Source: UBA1494_A sp963973975 (lineage in GTDB: Bacteria; Bacteroidota; Bacteroidia; Flavobacteriales_E; Vicingaceae). From it: 64,000 nucleotides of DNA. This document shows positions 62,156 through 64,000 of this stretch, one piece after another. Location of the stretch: the NCBI GenBank assembly GCA_963973975.1, contig CAXBCF010000001.1, forward strand, positions 62,001 to 126,000. The letters run 5' to 3'. Both the position numbers and the translations under genes were made by a program. The notes below the pieces were generated by a model, which was not told the DNA's origin, searched no databases, and saw only the letters and a program-made list of their open reading frames with translations. The stretch's first letter is position 1. Each line of letters begins with the position of its first letter.

Positions 62156-62896
62156 ATGGGAGCTTTACACGACACAGGTGAGTATTTCTTATTAATGGCT
62201 AGAGCCTTTAAAAGGCCTTCAAAACCATCCATATATCGAAGACAAATAATCAGAGAAATGGACTCTCTTGGATTAGGGTCGATTGGCATTGTAACCATTA
62301 TCTCCATTTTTATGGGGGCGGTAATCACATTACAAACAACTTCTAACATCGACAGTGCATTCATTCCAGCTTATACAGTTGGTTTCACAGCAAGGCAATC
62401 CATGATTTTAGAATTCTCCCCTACAATTATTGCTTTAATCCTTGCTGGAATTGTTGGATCTAACATTACTTCAGAAATAGGCTCTATGAGAGTCTCTGAA
62501 CAGATTGATGCTTTAGAAATTATGGGTATCAACTCAGCATCTTACTTAATAATTCCAAAAATCATTGCAGCAGTTGTAATCAATCCATTTTTAGTGGTAT
62601 GGAGCATGTTTATTGGCATATTTGGTGGTTATCTAGTGGCCTTGCTTACAGGTATAATTTCAACTGAAGCTTATATTTACGGCATACAATACGACTTCAA
62701 ACCATTCAGCATTTACTATGCTTTAATCAAAACAGTCTTTTTCGCATTCATCATAACTTCTATCCCATCTTATTTTGGCTATTACGTCAGAGGAGGATCA
62801 TTAGAAGTAGGGGCTGCAAGTACTAAAGGTGTTGTTAGAAGTAGTGTGGCAATTTTAGTTATCAATTATATCCTCACCCAGCTTTTACTTATATGA
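62156..62896 (+). CDS. MlaE-type ABC transporter permease
   Basis: The protein has 246 residues with five or six membrane helices and the MlaE family core: SIFMGAVITLQTTSNID, VGFTARQSMILEFSPTIIAL, GSNITSEIGSMRVSEQIDAL (coupling region) and the helix IIPKIIAAVVINPFLVVWSM. With the downstream ATPase it forms an inner-membrane lipid transporter of the Mla type that moves phospholipids between the membranes. Its stop overlaps the ATPase start by four bases. The mce-type MlaD gene is not in the window. Confidence 0.92.
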   Translation: MGALHDTGEYFLLMARAFKRPSKPSIYRRQIIREMDSLGLGSIGIVTIISIFMGAVITLQTTSNIDSAFIPAYTVGFTARQSMILEFSPTIIALILAGIVGSNITSEIGSMRVSEQIDALEIMGINSASYLIIPKIIAAVVINPFLVVWSMFIGIFGGYLVALLTGIISTEAYIYGIQYDFKPFSIYYALIKTVFFAFIITSIPSYFGYYVRGGSLEVGAASTKGVVRSSVAILVINYILTQLLLI

Positions 62897-63654
62897 TTGA
62901 AATTAAAAATCTTTATAAATCATTTGGAGATGTTGACGTCTTGAAGGATATCAACATGACCTACCACAGAGGTAAAATCAACCTTATAATTGGTGCCAGT
63001 GGCTCAGGTAAATCAGTATTGACAAAATGCACAGTTGGTCTAATAGAACCCAATAGCGGTGATGTTTTATATGAAGGAGTCAATTTTACTGAAATGTCAA
63101 CCGAAGAACGAAAAGAGGTCAGAAAAGAAATTGGCATGTTGTTTCAAGGAGGTGCATTATTTGATAGTTTAACAATAGAGGAAAACATTAAGTTCCCATT
63201 GAGAATGCACACCAAAATGAAAGAAGATGAAATGCGTGATCGAATCAACTTTTGCCTTAATCGAGTTAATTTAGAAAATGTCAATAAACGTTTTCCATCT
63301 GAAATTAGTGGAGGAATGCAGAAAAGAGTTGGAATAGCAAGAGCTATTGCCTTAAATCCAAAGTACTTATTTTGCGATGAGCCTAACTCAGGATTAGACC
63401 CAGGAACAGCTATATTAATTGACAACCTCATTAAAGAAATTACTGAAGAATACAACATTACAACTGTTGTAATTACTCATGATATGAACTCTGTACTTGA
63501 AATTGGAGAACATATTAGTTTTCTATATAAAGGGAAAGTACATTGGCAAGGAGATAATAAGAGCATTCTCTCTACAACAAACAAAGAGCTTTCAGAATTA
63601 GTATTTGCCTCTCACTTGATGAAAAAAATCAGGGGCAGTCAATTAGAAAGGTAA
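62893..63654 (+). CDS. MlaF-type ABC transporter ATPase
   Basis: The protein has 253 residues. Walker A is GASGSGKS (residues 34-41), the signature motif is ISGGMQKRVGIARAIA, and Walker B is YLFCDEPNSGLDP with the D-loop. The M in place of Q of LSGGQ is usual for MlaF. It powers the MlaE permease. The ATG start overlaps the permease stop, so the two are translationally coupled. A terminator-like hairpin follows. Confidence 0.93.
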   Translation: MIEIKNLYKSFGDVDVLKDINMTYHRGKINLIIGASGSGKSVLTKCTVGLIEPNSGDVLYEGVNFTEMSTEERKEVRKEIGMLFQGGALFDSLTIEENIKFPLRMHTKMKEDEMRDRINFCLNRVNLENVNKRFPSEISGGMQKRVGIARAIALNPKYLFCDEPNSGLDPGTAILIDNLIKEITEEYNITTVVITHDMNSVLEIGEHISFLYKGKVHWQGDNKSILSTTNKELSELVFASHLMKKIRGSQLER

Positions 63655-63682
63655 AGTTGGACTAGTCTTAATAAGCATAAAA

Positions 63683-63713
63683 AAAGCCCGAAGATGAAAT
63701 CACCTTCGGGCTT
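63683..63713. terminator. Terminator between the mlaF gene and a convergent T9SS gene
   Basis: AAAGCCCGAAG, ten-base loop, CTTCGGGCTTT. A run of A on the left makes a seven-T run on the minus strand, so it mainly serves the minus-strand gene but can also stop the mla operon. Confidence 0.85.
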
Positions 63714-63733
63714 TGAATTTTAAACTAATTTGA

Positions 63734-64000
63734 TTATTTCAAAACAACTTTTTTAACTAATCTCTCAGTTTCATTTTCAAGGGATACAAAATAAACCCCT
63801 TTTTCATTTGATGATAAATCAATGTCTTTAATCATTGACCCATTCACACTAATTAACTCACTGTGTACCGTTTGACCAAGCATATTTCTAACAATCATTG
63901 TAAATCCAACTTCAGAGCTAGATTCTAAATCTAATTTAAACTGCCCTCCATTAGGATTAGGATAAATTTCAAACTTAAAGTTAGTTTGATTCATCACACG
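63734..64000 (-). CDS. C-terminal T9SS sorting domain of a cut-off protein
   Basis: Only the last 88 codons or so are in the window; the frame continues past the right edge, so the apparent start (GTG/ATG near 63997) is probably internal. The sequence NFKFEIYPNPNGGQFKLDL ... NEKGVYFVSLENETERLVKKVVLK is a T9SS type A sorting domain. The gene encodes another secreted protein of unknown function. Confidence 0.85.
   Translation of the reverse strand, partial: RVMNQTNFKFEIYPNPNGGQFKLDLESSSEVGFTMIVRNMLGQTVHSELISVNGSMIKDIDLSSNEKGVYFVSLENETERLVKKVVLK

Overview
The window looks like chromosome of a low-GC member of the Bacteroidota, probably a marine or freshwater Flavobacteriales relative. Five genes or gene ends carry type IX secretion (T9SS) C-terminal sorting domains, there is also a relic of one, and several upstream regions match the Bacteroidota promoter consensus (TTTG, about 19 bases, TAnnTTTG). 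No rRNA, phage, transposase or CRISPR array is visible. There is one tRNA gene, tRNA-Ala(GGC).

Layout. 1-14.5 kb holds secreted proteins: the start of one exported protein, a 3170-residue protein built of nine repeated modules, thioredoxin reductase, a 646-residue T9SS protein, three copies of a 135-138 bp inverted-repeat element and a decayed T9SS tail. 14.5-24.7 kb holds fumarase, a 49-residue membrane ORF, a universal stress protein with a very clear promoter, a lipoprotein, a 2000-residue alpha-2-macroglobulin-like lipoprotein without the thioester cysteine, and a TRIC-type channel. 24.9-30.3 kb has tandem TPR/SPOR proteins, the tRNA between two similar hairpins, a LuxR-type regulator with a degenerate receiver, and a DUF4399 lipoprotein pair. 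30.3-36.7 kb is a run of seven minus-strand genes: SLC13 transporter, DUF202, a TPR histidine kinase, a membrane-tethered LuxR protein, DUF4199, a lipoprotein methyltransferase and a 2H phosphoesterase. 36.9-43.3 kb holds an Lhr-like helicase, gdhA, aspS and tadA.

43.6-53.1 kb is the most unusual accessory region. An ECF sigma factor, crtI and crtB (carotenoid synthesis) are followed by a toxin-antitoxin pair, an SDR protein lacking the usual catalytic tyrosine, a photolyase, a membrane protein/HTH pair, a Fic protein with a palindromic operator, and a divergent SRPBCC/SDR pair. The carotenoid and photolyase genes suggest a light or photo-oxidative stress island with toxin-like modules interspersed; this is inference. 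53.2-64 kb is mostly housekeeping: deoC with an aldehyde dehydrogenase, an ArsC-like protein, gamma carbonic anhydrase, an Nfu protein, a T9SS/PKD protein, nhaA, dxs (isoprenoid precursors, which also feed carotenoids), an MlaE/MlaF lipid transporter pair, and the sorting domain of another T9SS protein cut by the window end.

Functions are assigned by reading motifs and recalled family resemblance. No database search was run, and residue positions given as 'about' are estimates.
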